From Symbiodinium natans (Eukaryota; Sar; Dinophyceae; Suessiales; Symbiodiniaceae), in contig CAJNDS010002228.1 in NCBI GenBank assembly GCA_905221605.1, forward strand, positions 392,344-456,343: a DNA stretch of 64,000 nucleotides, read 5' to 3'. Below, piece by piece: positions 1 through 11,819 of this stretch. Position numbers and translations under genes: made by a program. Numbering within the stretch: position 1 is the first letter of the stretch; each line of letters begins with the position of its first letter. The notes below the pieces were generated by a model, which worked only from the letters and a program-made list of their open reading frames with translations, had not been told where the DNA came from and ran no database searches.

Positions 1-1150
1 GGGGAAGCACTCGGTATACCAAGGACACGGCCTTGCAGACCGACAAAGTGCAGACTCTGCGCAAAGTGGACGAGGACCGGACAACACAGCCTTTACGACC
101 TCAGATGCACAGGGCAATGAATCCTATACTAGGCCATGGCATGCTAGCTTTTTTGTTTCCATGACACCTTCACCTCTCCAGGACATGCTTTGCCTGCAGC
201 GCATCTACACAGATCTGGCAACTTTGCTCAGTGCCTTAAGGTGAAGGATTCCGAAGTTTGGGGCCCACTAGCCACTACCTCCTCAGAATGCGCTAAACCG
301 AAGATGCATGCGACTGCCACTCGTGAGTCACTGCAACTCCCAAGTTACAAAGAGCAGGGAGCTGCTTCAAAGCAAGGCCACAGCCGCTGAAGAGCAAGCC
401 TCCAGCTTTGACACACTGGAGAGTCACATGGCCGGGGCCCCTTACAACTTTTCAGGTTCTCACGCCAACTTGCAAGGAGTGGATACTTGGGGGCCATGTA
501 TTACGGTGTGCTTCAAAGGGGGGAGTTGAAGCTGTGCTCCTGTCTCGAACCCAGGTCAAACATTTGTGGACTTGTGGATTCCGATTTGTGGACTTGTGGA
601 TCCCATCCCATTCACTATATTATGAACAGAATCGTATCGTAGCAAGCTGAACAGAATCAGCTAGTTCCTGAAAGGGTCGCTGTGGTGTGGGTGCTGTGTG
701 AGTGCCGAACCCACTTCAGTACGCCACTTCAGTACATCAGGGCCACGGCCCGAAAAACAATCCCAACCCTAAGCCACATGGGGCCCTATACATACATGCT
801 CAGGAAGATAGTTCAAAGTGCACTGGAGCGCCTGCATCTACTCAACCTCTCCACGACTGTACCCTCGCAGAGGCTCGTGCTTCCGCGGACATCGAACGCG
901 GAAGGGAAGAGATCGAGTACACAGAGAGAGACCAAGCATGAAGCAGACAGGGGGCTTCGGGTCGAGGGGTATCTTTCACAGATTTTCCACAGATGCGAAG
1001 AAGCATAATAAGTAGCCGGGATCTCCTAGAGGCATCTTTGTAGAAGACATCGGTCTCAGTCAGGTTTTATAGGGTTTTCAGGTTCAGACTTGCCAAGAAA
1101 AGGCCCTTCCAGCCGTGCTGTGGGCCGAGGGTTCTCTTGCTCTCCGCAGC
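1..1150. other. No recognised gene
   Basis: Mixed-composition DNA with only short open frames. One exon-like piece on the plus strand (about 850-941) would give an acidic, helical stretch rich in Glu, Arg and Ala, but I see no domain or convincing splice pair. Intron or intergenic DNA is the likeliest reading. Confidence 0.5.
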
Positions 1151-1220
1151 CTTAGGGTTTAGGGTTTAGGATTTAGGGTTTAGGGTTTAGGGTTTAGGGT
1201 TTAGGGTTTAGGGTTTAGGG
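1151..1220. repeat. Interstitial telomere-type tract (TTTAGGG)n
   Basis: About ten TTTAGGG units on the plus strand, one changed to ATTTAGGG. TTTAGGG is the plant/alveolate telomere unit. The tract lies far from any chromosome end visible here, so it is interstitial. Confidence 0.95.
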
Positions 1221-4192
1221 CTGCAGGGAGCCAAACATCCTCGGGGCCCTGTAGTTGGGGTCATGTTCCCTCTGCTTTTTTAGTCTCTACCAAGGAATAT
1301 GGACCACAAACCTTTTAAGTGTTCGTATAGTCCTCAAGGATCTCCTGGCATTGCCATCTGAGGATACAATTTCAGCGCGCGGCTGAAACGCAGGCTTCGC
1401 TCTCCTCACAGACGCGTCATCCAGGGTTTTGAAGAATTGCTGACTGGAATTGTTGTTTGAGGTATCGCTCCTTTTTATCAGACATTTTGTGGTCAGATGC
1501 GTACGCAACATATGTGCCAGTTCAGAGAAGCTTTCGGGCTCTCAGCTTGCAATTCCTCGCAGGATTTGGATTGGCGCTGCGGGGCTTGGCACAGTCATCC
1601 TAGTGACCTCGTTCCTTGGCTCCTGAGTTCTCAGGAGCTCCATGCCCTGTCCAAAACAGACGTGTGTGCATAGGCTCTCTTGTGCTTCTGGGACGGCGCT
1701 TCTGCTGCCCAGGGCAAGTTGTCCATAGATCCTCATGGATGTTTCACCCACCCGCTTCTTGAGCGCAGGAGAGTGCAGGTGCGAGGGGGGTCCCTGGACA
1801 GAGTGCTACGTCCATCTTCACCATCTTCAGGACTAGCGTGACTAGTATCTATGCCTACGAGATCTTATGTAGCACGCGCAGTGTGCTGAGTCCCAAACGG
1901 CAGCGCGTCAGACCGTCAGCGACTTCCTCAGCAGCTCAGTTTGGACCTGCCTGCCAAATGAACAAAGAAAGTGCTGTCCTCTGTTCTTCATGCGCTGCGC
2001 GGAGTCAATAGGCCCTCCACAAGGATGCCTCAAGTTTTCGCTGTTGAGCACGGAATCCAGGCGAGTACCGGAAGGATGGTACCTGAAGCATGCTGCTGGC
2101 GATAGGCTCCTAGGCCCTGGCTCCACAAGGCGACAGAGATTCGCAGAGATTGTTGTCATAATTATTGTTATCTATTCTTGCTATTGTTGTTGTGATTATG
2201 ATTACCTATGTGATTATTATTAGTGGGTTTGCGATTTGAGGACAAGGGTTCCAGTCTAAGCGTGACCGTGTACGAGATACTTGATTTCCAACACGCGCAT
2301 TGCCGCAGCATTGCGGACCAGCCGAGCTTGAGTCATCGCATATTTCTGTAGAGAGAGAGAGGCAGTCTATCTTCCCACCGTGTGAGGGAATCTTCTGGAC
2401 TGATGAACTCTAGAAGTAGCTTGCACTCAGCCCTGCTGCCGGCCCATCTGAAAAGGATGTACATACATCAAGACGGAGTGAAAGCTACAGGCAGTTGGAC
2501 ACTTATAGACGCATCGGCAAGCTTTGGGTGCTGCCAGAAGTGCCACCCCATGAGCCGCTAGCCGAGAGCCATCGGAAGCACCGATGTGTGCCTCAGCTAG
2601 ATTGGAGTGCACTCTGGGTTCGACAATTCTAGCAGACTCTAGCAGACATGCAGGTTCTTGATATCTGCATGCTGATGATGCATCCCCGGCCTTGTAGTTC
2701 GAGTCCCCCGAGGTACTTCGACATCTGCAAAGAAGGCGCAAAACGTCTGGAACGGTTGGCTTGATGAGCGTGACCTTGCTCCTGGCGAGGCCCAAGACTG
2801 AAGTGCGCTTAGCAACTTGAGAAGGGCTCCAAGGTGTAGGCCATCCTGTTCTTAGCGTGCTGGACATCATGGAGGACATGAGGTGACTGAGGGCACCTCC
2901 CTTTTGACTCCTACGTAGCCTTGGGGCCTTGACTGTACACATTTATAGTGAGTTAAAGTCTGTGGCCCTCGTAGATCAGCCAGCCAAAAATCAAGACCTA
3001 GCCAGGACCATGCCCAACCCACACTCTAGATCAAGATGCAGACTACGAAGCAACTCAAAGGGAAGATGCTTCCACCCCGCTTTCGTCTTGAACCGAATCA
3101 CATGAGTATCATAGGCCCCTGGACCCCAAGGCAGTGGAGAAAGTCTCCCCCAGAATGTTGCGCAAGTCTCCCCCAGAATGTTGCGCATGTCTCCCTAGAA
3201 CAGATGCAGGCATGGCGGGACTTGCCCCCCCGACCCCCCTGAAGCTAATTATGGGGAAAAACCGCGAAATAGTGCGAACTTTGAGCAATAAGGTCTTGAT
3301 GGCATTTACACCTTCTCCATCACCAAATCTGAAGTTGTGTGTAGCCGCGCAGAGGAACCACACTCACGAAGATGTCCTTGGACAGGTCATTACCAACTGG
3401 TTCAAGCGGCACACGCAGCGTGGCCTGACCTTGGCAGCTGAGACGCTTGGCTCCACCGGGTCCTCTTGTGGCTTAATGGTGGGTTCGCGCGAAGAACAAA
3501 CTGGTGGAAGCCAAGTTCCACGGGCTAAGCTCAGTGTTAGTGCTCCAGGGCTGCCCCGGTGTCTGAGAAAGTTCTTGCAGGAGCCTGTTGAAAGAATTTC
3601 TAGCCTCACACTCTGCGATGCGGGGTTGAAGCTGTTCTTGCACATCTCCGAAAGAAAGGACAGATGTTTTTTCATCAACACGGCGTCCGCATGATGGGCC
3701 GCATACAGAGGCTGCTCTCAGGCCCTCAATGGCCCTTGTGACCTCCACCTCTGCTAGGTTCGGCCTGGGTGTGTTTGAGGAACCTCAAGATGAAAGCTGT
3801 TTCTTTTTTTGTTTGGGGGGGGGGGAGGGGTGGGGTGGGGCCGATGGGCTTAAGGTCTTAGGCAATAGAGGCTGACATCACCCGCTCACGACAGCCCTTG
3901 GAGAGACCTCGGACTGCCGTTAAGGTACGCGAAAGCTGGATACGAAGCGGCTGTGGAGCGAGCAGATGTGGCTCCGTCCCAGTTGTAAGACCATTCATCC
4001 TATTCTTGGGGTCATATACCCTATGCTATTCTAATCCCTATTCAGGTATAGGCATAGGGGCCATAAACCCCTCTAGGCTTGATCTGGCCCCCGAGGTTCA
4101 ACAGCTTTAACACTGCAAACATGCTTCCGACATGCTCCGACCGTTGCAGTACGGAGACCTAAGAGCTACCTGTTTGTCAGCAGAAGTGAGAT
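1221..4192. other. No recognised gene; chance ORFs and a 23-bp tandem repeat
   Basis: The longest frames are 171 codons (minus, 2427-2942) and 186 codons (plus, 3134-3694). Neither shows a known domain, and overlapping frames of similar size exist, so I do not call them genes. A 23-bp unit is repeated exactly at 3141-3163 and 3164-3186, with a partial third copy after it. A G-rich tract lies near 3812-3840. Confidence 0.5.
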
Positions 4193-4232
4193 AACCCTAA
4201 ACCCTAAACCCTAAACCCTAAACCCTAAACCC
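4193..4232. repeat. Interstitial telomere-type tract (CCCTAAA)n
   Basis: Five to six CCCTAAA units on the plus strand, opposite in orientation to the tract at 1151. Confidence 0.95.
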
Positions 4233-4369
4233 GATTCCACGACTCTAGTCATTGAAAGCGTCAGCTGTTGTGGCTGTCCATCGGAGCTTAAGTCGAGGCA
4301 GGAGACATTGCAGCCGCCATGCATGGCATGCCACAGCTGCAATATCAAAATCGGGGTTTCCGCAAATAA

Positions 4370-4415
4370 GGTTTAGGGTAACCCTAAACCCTAAACCCTA
4401 AAGATTAGGGTTTAA
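4370..4415. repeat. Head-to-head telomere-type junction
   Basis: One TTTAGGG unit meets CCCTAAA units head to head. The arms 4370-4379 and 4381-4390 are perfect inverted copies around one A, and after three CCCTAAA units the orientation flips back to TTAGGG. Such a junction resembles a miniature telomere-telomere fusion or a repair patch. Confidence 0.85.
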
Positions 4416-4607
4416 AGCTTTCTGGGGGTCCCTTTCAGCGGATTCTATCCTTTTTGGGGTAGGATCGAAAGGGGTACTCCCCTATTTTGGGAAACAGCCA
4501 CATAGTGGCTGCCTCTGCAACCCTGAATCCCTGAACAATGGCTCGGTGGCAGCTCGGGACTCACAAGAATCCCACTCTGGGATTGCACAGTGTTTGTAGC
4601 CCTTAAG

Positions 4608-4638
4608 CCTAAACCCTAAACCCTAAACCCTAAACCCT
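4608..4638. repeat. Interstitial telomere-type tract (CCCTAAA)n
   Basis: Four to five CCCTAAA units on the plus strand. Confidence 0.9.
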
Positions 4639-4778
4639 CCCAAAAATCATCCTCTGAGGTGGCATTTGCTGGCCGCACGCTGCTGGACAGCGGGACACCG
4701 GCGCAGGAGGCTTTGCCAAGCTGAGGGCTTGAGCAGGTTTAAAACTAGGGCTGGATTAGGTCCCGGTTTCTCCAGGTT

Positions 4779-4910
4779 CAGGGTTTAGGGTTTAGGGTTT
4801 AGGGTTGGTTTAGGGTTTAGGGTTTAGGGTTTAGGGTTTAGGGTTTAGGGTTTAGGGTTTAATTGGGGTTTAGGGTTTAGGGTTTGGGGTTTGGGGTTTA
4901 GGGTTTAGGG
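4779..4910. repeat. Interstitial telomere-type tract (TTTAGGG)n, partly degenerate
   Basis: About 130 bp of TTTAGGG units broken by short insertions (GGTTTAGGG, AATTGGGG) and by TTTGGGG variants near the 3' side, as expected for an ageing tract. Confidence 0.92.
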
Positions 4911-5244
4911 CTACACAGGAAGAATGCTGACCATCAGAAGCCTACACAAGCATACGGACAGCGCTGAATGCTGCTGTCTCAATACTAGCAATCAGAACTA
5001 CTCTTCAAAGCCGTGTTGCCTTCATGCGGCCCAGAATGAGAACTGCAAGTAAGATTCTACGGCAATGTCGATTATTTTGCTTTGCATGCATGAATGCAGG
5101 AATGAAGCGAACCGTGCAAATGACTCCAACTGTTTTACAGTAGCGAATATATGGATCTTCGGGAGGGCAGACGCACACACAACCCCCACGCCCCAAACCT
5201 CGAACTACGTTTCCCCGAGCCCTCAACCCCAAGACAGTACCAAC

Positions 5245-5460
5245 CGAACAGCAAAATCCAAAACCCAAAGCCCTAAACCCGGAAACCGAAATCCCCAAAA
5301 CCCCAAACCCTAAAAACCGTCAGCCCCCAAAACCCTCAAAAATCCGAAATCCCCAAGAAACCCAAAACCCAGTCCTAAACTCACCCAAAAGCCCTAAAGA
5401 TACAGCGGGTGCCCGCGACTCTCCACCCTAACCCCTATAATAAACCCTAAAACCTGGGTA
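5245..5460. repeat. Degenerate CCCTAAA-like tract
   Basis: Long run of A/C-rich heptamer-like words (CCCAAAA, CCCTAAA, CCGAAAT). It reads as a strongly mutated telomere-type array. Confidence 0.6.
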
Positions 5461-5554
5461 GTGCTCTAAATGACGGCCATTTGGGGTACGCTTTCAGGGT
5501 GCCGTACTCTATATAGGGGACCCGAAAAGGGACCTGATCTTGAGAACTACCCAG
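5454..5554. repeat. Foldback element, about 100 bp
   Basis: Nine-base perfect terminal inverted repeats at 5454-5462 and 5546-5554 enclose GGGGTAC, CTATATAGGGG and GGGACC words. It resembles the hairpin element at 44,005-44,095 in architecture. Confidence 0.5.
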
Positions 5555-5709
5555 CTGTGGTTCAGGCTATTGCTTTGAAGCAGCAGTGCGACCGCGCGGT
5601 GGCAGCAGACGTGGCGCTGCAGCAGATGCTGGCAGATCTGTCAACACAATACCGTGAGGAGGCTCCTGAAACCGTCATGGCCTTGAGCACAGCTGTCACT
5701 GCATCGTAA
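5548..5709 (+). CDS. Exon-like reading frame, unknown protein
   Basis: A plus-strand frame from about 5548 to a stop at 5709 gives roughly 50 residues of Ala/Gln/Val/Glu-rich sequence that looks helical (for example VAADVALQQMLADL). Its start would be supplied by splicing, because the in-frame ATG at 5470 lies inside the foldback element. I recognise no family. It could equally be chance. Confidence 0.2.
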   Translation, partial: YPAVVQAIALKQQCDRAVAADVALQQMLADLSTQYREEAPETVMALSTAVTAS

Positions 5710-6202
5710 GGGACCCAATGCCTTTGTCTTCTCTCACAGACAACGTGGCAGTGGCCCCTAATTCTTGCGTCTCAGGAAATGCAACCATTTTCGCGAAATG
5801 ACCCTGTGCCTCGTGTAGGCCAGATTTTCGAGAAGCGTCGAGAACGGACAGGTTGGGCGAGTTTGCATTGAGAGTCCATGGCGTCTGAAATCACCTCGGC
5901 CTGCTGTCAGATTCAGCTTGCGCTCTTGACTGTTGCAGCTCCACGAGTTACGTGCATGGTGTCTAGAGGCCCGGGTCAAGTCACCCAAGTTGTGCATGTT
6001 GGTTCTATTTATATTATATACTCATACTAAAATAGTTCATACTATACTGTCATATTTGTTTATGAATATTTCACTACCATCCTAGGGATTTGCGGGTGAG
6101 GCCATTGGCACCTGGGCAGTGCGCTATGGCGAGGCTGCCGAGGCGGGGCCTCGCCCAAAGAGAGAGCCCATTAAAAAGCACACCCCGGTCTCCTTAGGAA
6201 TC

Positions 6203-6285
6203 GGGTTTAGGGTTTAGGGTCTAGAGTTTAGGGTTTAGGGTTTAGGGTTTAGGGTCTAGAGTTTAGGGTTTAGGGTTTAGGGTTT
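6203..6285. repeat. Interstitial telomere-type tract (TTTAGGG)n
   Basis: About eleven TTTAGGG units, two changed to TCTAGAG. Confidence 0.93.
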
Positions 6286-7812
6286 CGAGGAATCGTGCTG
6301 TTCACTTTTCTTCGAAGAAAAACCATATTGGGGAATACATCAAGCAGTATGCTTTTCTTTAGGGATCGGGATGTCTATAAAGGGGAGTGTATGGAAAAGC
6401 CGGGCAGTTCCACCTTCCCAAGAAGCCATAAAATTGCAGATGCTGGGGAAGCCTCCAGCTGAGCCGCAGCGATCTCCTGTGGAACAAGATGCCATTACTC
6501 TCCTGCTGTTGAGGCAGGGTGGGCTCTTCATGTTGTCATGTGTGGGGGTGTTCCGCAGTTAGGGGAAATTAGGGGTACCTTCTTGGGCCCTTCTCAAGAG
6601 GGAATGCTACGATTTGGGGTCTATGTTAGGCTGTTAGCCTGTTTTTCGGTTCTGATGCTCAGTGTTGCAGCATGTGCCAACTGACTTTGTGACTGGATGA
6701 CTCTGACACATGCCATCATAACTGGGCAAGCAATTATCCGGGCCATGTTTTTGAGATAAGTGCAGTTCTGCAAGCTTCCGCCTCAATGCACAGCCCCGCA
6801 TGCTTTCGCCGAGTGACGGTTTGCAAGCACTGACGCTGCAGGCAGGCCAAGACTGATGTGGCAAACAAGCTGCTAGGCGTTCCGGTGAAACTGCCGATGC
6901 CTTACTCACACGTGCGGCAAATCGAGTCAGTCGCAGGCTGCAAGCTGACCATGACCGGCTTCGGTATCTTTAGCATCGACATGTCTCATTCAAGACCATG
7001 CGCACACTGCTGAAGAGTACGACAGTCATTCTGTGAAAACCTAGTTCCCCAAACCATCCATCCGGCCCTAAGCATACCTGCTGAAGTCCATGAACCAAGC
7101 CGACCTAGGCCGGAGAACACTCTTCCAGCATCCCTGCCGGCGAGCTCCAGGCAATATTCGTTTGTCCTCAAGACAAGAATGTGTTTTGGACGTTTCCTTT
7201 GCTGATGGGCTTGGGAGGTGTAGGCTTCAGGCCATGAACTGAGAGACGGAGGCTTCACCAAAGCCTTCGAAAGTTCCCTGGCATCATGTGCTCCCCAACT
7301 AAAGATACTGTCCGACCTCAAAACGACACATAGTTAGGTCCCCGGGCCAAAGCCAAGGCTTCTAGAGCGATAGAGGATTGCTTTGGGGCTGTGCTGGTTT
7401 GAGTTGGAAGAACTTGCATAAACATCCGGAGGCCCAACAAAATGAAAACCCAGGGAAGCCTTCAATCCTGCTCTATCATCACCAATCACAGGAAGGGCCT
7501 ACAGGACACTTTCCAGTACATGATCCTGACTCTCAGAACCCAAAGGACACAGGAGTCTACGGTATCTCAAGTTGATCCTAGACGCTCCCTTACATCCTGC
7601 AGAGTGATGACTGAACTGAACCCCACGGCCTGGCCTCAGAAGCGAAGCTGCGTCGGCGGCTGCTCGGGAGCGTGTGCAAACTCTGCTGCAGCAGCTGTGG
7701 CTCGGCCTCAGAGAAGTCACCTTCTTCCTTCCTCATGGCTCAGTACTGGTAGAGAATCTCACGTGTTTGCTGCTGTTGATATCACCACACTTCTTGTTTA
7801 TAATGTATAGTT
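6286..7812. other. No recognised gene
   Basis: Short overlapping frames on both strands, none longer than about 120 codons and none with a recognisable motif. An AGGGGTACC word at about 6570 belongs to the GGGGTACC word family discussed under the foldback elements. Confidence 0.5.
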
Positions 7813-7875
7813 TGTATGTATGTATGTATGTATGTATGTATGTATGTATGTATGTATGTATGTATGTATGTATGT
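7813..7875. repeat. Microsatellite (TGTA)n
   Basis: About sixteen tandem TGTA/TATG tetramers. They generate Tyr/Met/Cys/Val frames on one strand and Thr/Tyr/Ile/His on the other, which should not be called proteins. Confidence 0.97.
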
Positions 7876-8211
7876 TTTCTATCAGGTTCGAGCTCCATGA
7901 CCTCAAGTCCAATGGCGTTTTAGAGGAGGACAGGGAAGTTACCTTCGTGGGCCCCTTAAGCTGCAGCCTCGTTGGATGTGGCTCCACATTCCCTGCTTGA
8001 GAAATGCTGTTTATGCATCGTGGCTTATGAACCAACTATGACTGTACTTATCACTGTACTTATAACCATATTAGGGGAGTTAAGGATTGGTTAATATAAG
8101 TACCATGAACCTCCAAGTAGGCCAGAACTGCAGTTTCTTTGAGCACGGAACTGGGAAAGCAGGACGAGCTCATCAAGATGAACGAGAAGGCTCCGGGGAA
8201 GAGTTCTAGTT

Positions 8212-8253
8212 CTAGGGTTTAGGGCTTAGGGCTTAGGGTTTAGGGTTTAGGGT
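8212..8253. repeat. Interstitial telomere-type tract (TTTAGGG)n
   Basis: Six units with CTTAGGG variants. Confidence 0.9.
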
Positions 8254-8405
8254 TCGCAGTGCAGAAGGGTATAGACAGTTCTGGAGTTTTAGGGGCTAGG
8301 ACGAAGAGAGGGTCTAGTTGTTGGTTTCAGGGACCACCCCTGGCTTGATGTCGGGGACCGAGTTGTATATTTTCAAGGACCTATATAGGGTCAGGTTTCT
8401 AGACC

Positions 8406-8830
8406 ATGGTCTCTTTTAACCTGGGCGTCCAAAATGTAAGGCGTGTTCCGTTTATGGTTCCGAAACCTCCTTCATCCCTGTGCTCCGTCCAGGTCTCATT
8501 GCTCCACTACGGGAAGAAGGACACCAACAAGGAAGCCATCCGAGAGACGCTTGGCATGAAGCCTGCTCGATTGCCATCAGCTGTTCAGTGTTGCTGGTGT
8601 GTGGTAGGCAGTGCTCAGACGATCTTTTCCTCAAACAGAAACCCTTCGTGCATTTAGCCAAAGATTAAACCGCAGGGAAGCGAGTTGTCATGTGGCCTAT
8701 ACTTGCGAGCCTCAACCCGCACGACAGCCTGATCTCCGAGGAAATACAGAGGCGTCTTCCGAGAGCACCTGGATCCGCAAGGGAAGCCGGTGCCGTTCAG
8801 CGCTTTCCGCGACTACATGCAGGCCATCTT
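8406..8830 (+). other. Possible exon cluster, unknown
   Basis: Plus-strand frames around 8480-8650 and 8700-8830 give fairly ordinary protein-like composition between two telomere-type tracts, for example FREHLDPQGKPVPFSAF in one frame. No domain is recognisable and the correct frame is ambiguous. Confidence 0.2.
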
Positions 8831-8905
8831 AGGGTTTCTTAGAGGGCTTTTAGGGTTTAGGGTTTAGGGTTCAGGGTTCAGGGTTTAGGGTTTAGGGTTT
8901 AGGGT
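8829..8905. repeat. Interstitial telomere-type tract (TTTAGGG)n
   Basis: About nine units including TTCAGGG variants. Confidence 0.9.
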
Positions 8906-9248
8906 CACTGCTAGTCCTCTGCGAGTTATTGAATTCACCGGTATGGCAGGCTGTGACAGGTTGGGACCCAACTCCCCTAAGCCCTATTGGCCTGATCCAG
9001 GGGGTGCTGAACGACATCGACCCGGACCCAGAATGTCAAGTGATGATGGTGGAACAGTTCATTGCTGAGGTGGATTGCTGAAAATGATGTTTGTGTGTCC
9101 GGTTGTTCAATGCAGCGGTCTCAGTTGGATGACTTAGGTATGCCGCACACATTGATTGCCGCTAGTCGCTAGTTTGGTGCTACAAGTAGGCTCCGACATC
9201 TTCTGGTGAGGTAGGGTTTCTATTGCTGTTTTTGGTGAGTTTATAGAG

Positions 9249-9306
9249 GGTTCCTTTCAAATATTGCTGAGTGTATACATTGGGTGTCTCCTCGGGGATA
9301 CTACAG
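9249..9306. repeat. Dispersed repeat, copy 1
   Basis: Clearly similar to 49,436-49,493. Both copies start with GGTTCCTT, share ATATTG-TGAGTGTATA and TTGGG-GTC, and contain GGGGATG/GGGGATA. Divergence is moderate, so an old dispersed repeat or duplicated intron piece is likely. Confidence 0.6.
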
Positions 9307-9459
9307 GTATAGCTAACTTCATCATAAATCCCACCGACATGAACTCCAAGACAGCCCCCTGCATCGCAAAAGCCCTCTGCCTAACCAGCGCAGGCCGAAA
9401 GTGCCCGGCAAGCTTTCCGATATCCCTCCCTCATCAGCGCAGCTTGGCCTAGGAAGACG

Positions 9460-9960
9460 TATGTATGTATTGTATTGGTGAACATTTTCTCTCATATAAC
9501 CATACAATAGAATATTTTCTTATGCCAATATGATAGCACGGCAATATACTAGCATGATAGCATAATCATATAGTCATGTAACCATTAAAAGTCATAATTA
9601 TCTAACAATACGACAATATAGGAGTATATAAATATAACAATGTAACAACAGAACACTATACAAAAGTGATGGTGTAATTGTATAATGACATAAGAATGTA
9701 TTAGCACACTATAATACTTGAGAATAATCGAGCAGTATACGTACTCACGTCGTGGTGTAAAGTTAGTTCAGATGTATGAATACAATATCTTTTTTAAAAC
9801 GCGCATACTACAATATCGCCATGTCATACTACCAAAGTAGTATACTGCCATAAAGATACATGATATCGACAATGTTCGTGAAATCATGCACTACTGTAAT
9901 AGTAAATATTTTTGTTATACTGTAAAGCTGAAACAATACAATAGGTTTCCACAGCTTGGT
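9460..9960. repeat. AT-rich low-complexity island
   Basis: About 500 bp strongly AT-rich, made of short recurring words such as CATAATCATA, TAGTCATG and CAATATA. Its composition differs sharply from the flanks. No coding frame is visible. Confidence 0.7.
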
Positions 9961-10020
9961 GATTTGAGAGCCTTTGTCGATAGCATGGTCCGGTCCAAGA
10001 GACTGGCCGAGTCATGAGAT

Positions 10021-10071
10021 GTTTAGGGTTTAGGGTCTAGGATTTAGGGTTTAGGGTTTAGGGTTTAGGGT
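10021..10071. repeat. Interstitial telomere-type tract (TTTAGGG)n
   Basis: Seven units, one TCTAGGA variant. Confidence 0.92.
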
Positions 10072-10589
10072 AATGTCTTTGGTCGATGCTCAGGAATCGG
10101 ATCAGTTCTTCTTCCCCGCAGCTCCAGCCAAAGTGACTTGAGATGGATCAGCCTTACAGGGATGTCATGGATAAGCCTTTCTGTGCAAGGCCCTTTCGAG
10201 GGAAAGTAGCTTCACTGGCTCCCCAGCTTCTCAGGCTACGGTTTGTTTTTGTTTGTTCTCCATCGGCATAGTTCATGGATTGCCTGTGCGCCTTGGCTCG
10301 TGTCTGACAGCAACCTCAACTCCCGCAGGGTCTCTTTGTCAAGTCTCGACCCTAGATGCAGAAGAGGGAAAGTCTGAATGCATTCCAACACGGCGTATGA
10401 AATATTTACTGACGATTAATAGGTGAATCGCGCAAAATGATGATGTCGGATGGTTCTGAGTAGGCAGGCTCCTCGACTTGAAGAGACTCCAGTACATATC
10501 AGTACATGTATGGCTACAAACCTTCACAGGCTTCCCCGTATGTCATGACCTCTGCTATCTTCCGCTGTTACGCACCTCGACTTTTCAAC

Positions 10590-10797
10590 TAAACCCTAAA
10601 CCCTAAACCCTAAACCCTAAACCCTAAACCCTAAACCCTAAACCCTAAACCCTAAACCCTAAACCCTAAACCCTAAACCCTAAACCCTAAACCCTAAACC
10701 CTAAACCCTAAACCCTAAACCCTAAACCCTAAACCCTAAACCCTAAACCCTAAACCCTAAACCCTAAACCCTAAACCCTATAAACCCTAAACCCCTC
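10590..10797. repeat. Longest interstitial telomere-type array (CCCTAAA)n
   Basis: About 29 CCCTAAA units, almost perfect until a TATAAACC variant near the 3' end. The homogeneity suggests recent insertion, healing or expansion compared with the degenerate tracts elsewhere. Confidence 0.97.
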
Positions 10798-10916
10798 AAG
10801 ACCGAGTCTCCAACTCCGAAGCCGAAGCGCCTGTGACTTCACCTGCAGGCTCAAGGCTTGGCTCCGGCAGGACAGGGAGCTGCCAGGCCGGCGCCTTGTC
10901 GGCTTCGGGTGCGTAG

Positions 10917-10965
10917 CCCTAAACCCTAAACCCTAAACCCTAAACCCTAAACCCTAAACCCTAAG
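10917..10965. repeat. Interstitial telomere-type tract (CCCTAAA)n
   Basis: Seven perfect units, same orientation as the array 120 bp upstream and separated from it by unique sequence. Confidence 0.95.
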
Positions 10966-11209
10966 GGCCTTTGAGGGTCTGGGATTTTTCTGCGCCAGGC
11001 TTTGGGGCGATTTGGAGTCGGATGTTGGGGACTTAGGTGGATCAGGGATTGGTTTGGGAGTTTCAGTGGCTTGCGAGGCCTACACCAGCCGACCTTGTGG
11101 CCTACGAGGCTCGTATAAGTATCTATTTAATATACATCTGTGTGTATGTATAAGCAAAATGCTATGCATATTACACATTTTGTATGCATTCCGCATAAGC
11201 ATTATAAAA

Positions 11210-11270
11210 ATGTGGTGTGTATGTATATATGTAGATGTGTATATATATATATATATGTATATACACATTT
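11210..11270. repeat. AT/GT microsatellite
   Basis: TATATATGTATATA and GTGTATAT words. The frames through it are low complexity on both strands. Confidence 0.85.
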
Positions 11271-11819
11271 ATGCTCGCCTCCTTGCCCCCCTCACCCCAG
11301 GACCAACTTTGAATGTGAGAACAGATGGAAAATCCCCAAATCCTTAAACCCAAGCTGGCCTGCGAGCATAAATCCACGCCTCGCCGGAGGTTCGCATAGA
11401 AAAGTTTGGATTCAAGGAACGGTGTATGTACGTGTTGGGTTTTGCTTTGGGTCCTTTGAAAACCAAACTATCAAAAGACGGCACCTGCAGTCCCGCGCCC
11501 CGCTCCCTCCCCTCTCCCCCCTCCCGGTCCCGGTCTCCCTGCACACAAAAACGGGTAGTAATTCTCCCCTTCCACCCGGTTCTCCCTTTCCCCCCCCCGA
11601 CTTGCTGTGGACTTGTGGATTTCTGGAGTTTTGGATGTTGGAAACTGGTATTTTTCCGAGGCGCAACAGAGGAGAGGTGGAGGGAGGGTATAGGGCCCCT
11701 TCACAAAAGACATGCCCCCATACTTCCAACACAATCGCATAAAAGTCTCTCCTGACAACTAGAAATGGACGCTGCTCGGATTGCATGAGATACTTCCAGG
11801 GGGTGCATATGCAAGATTA

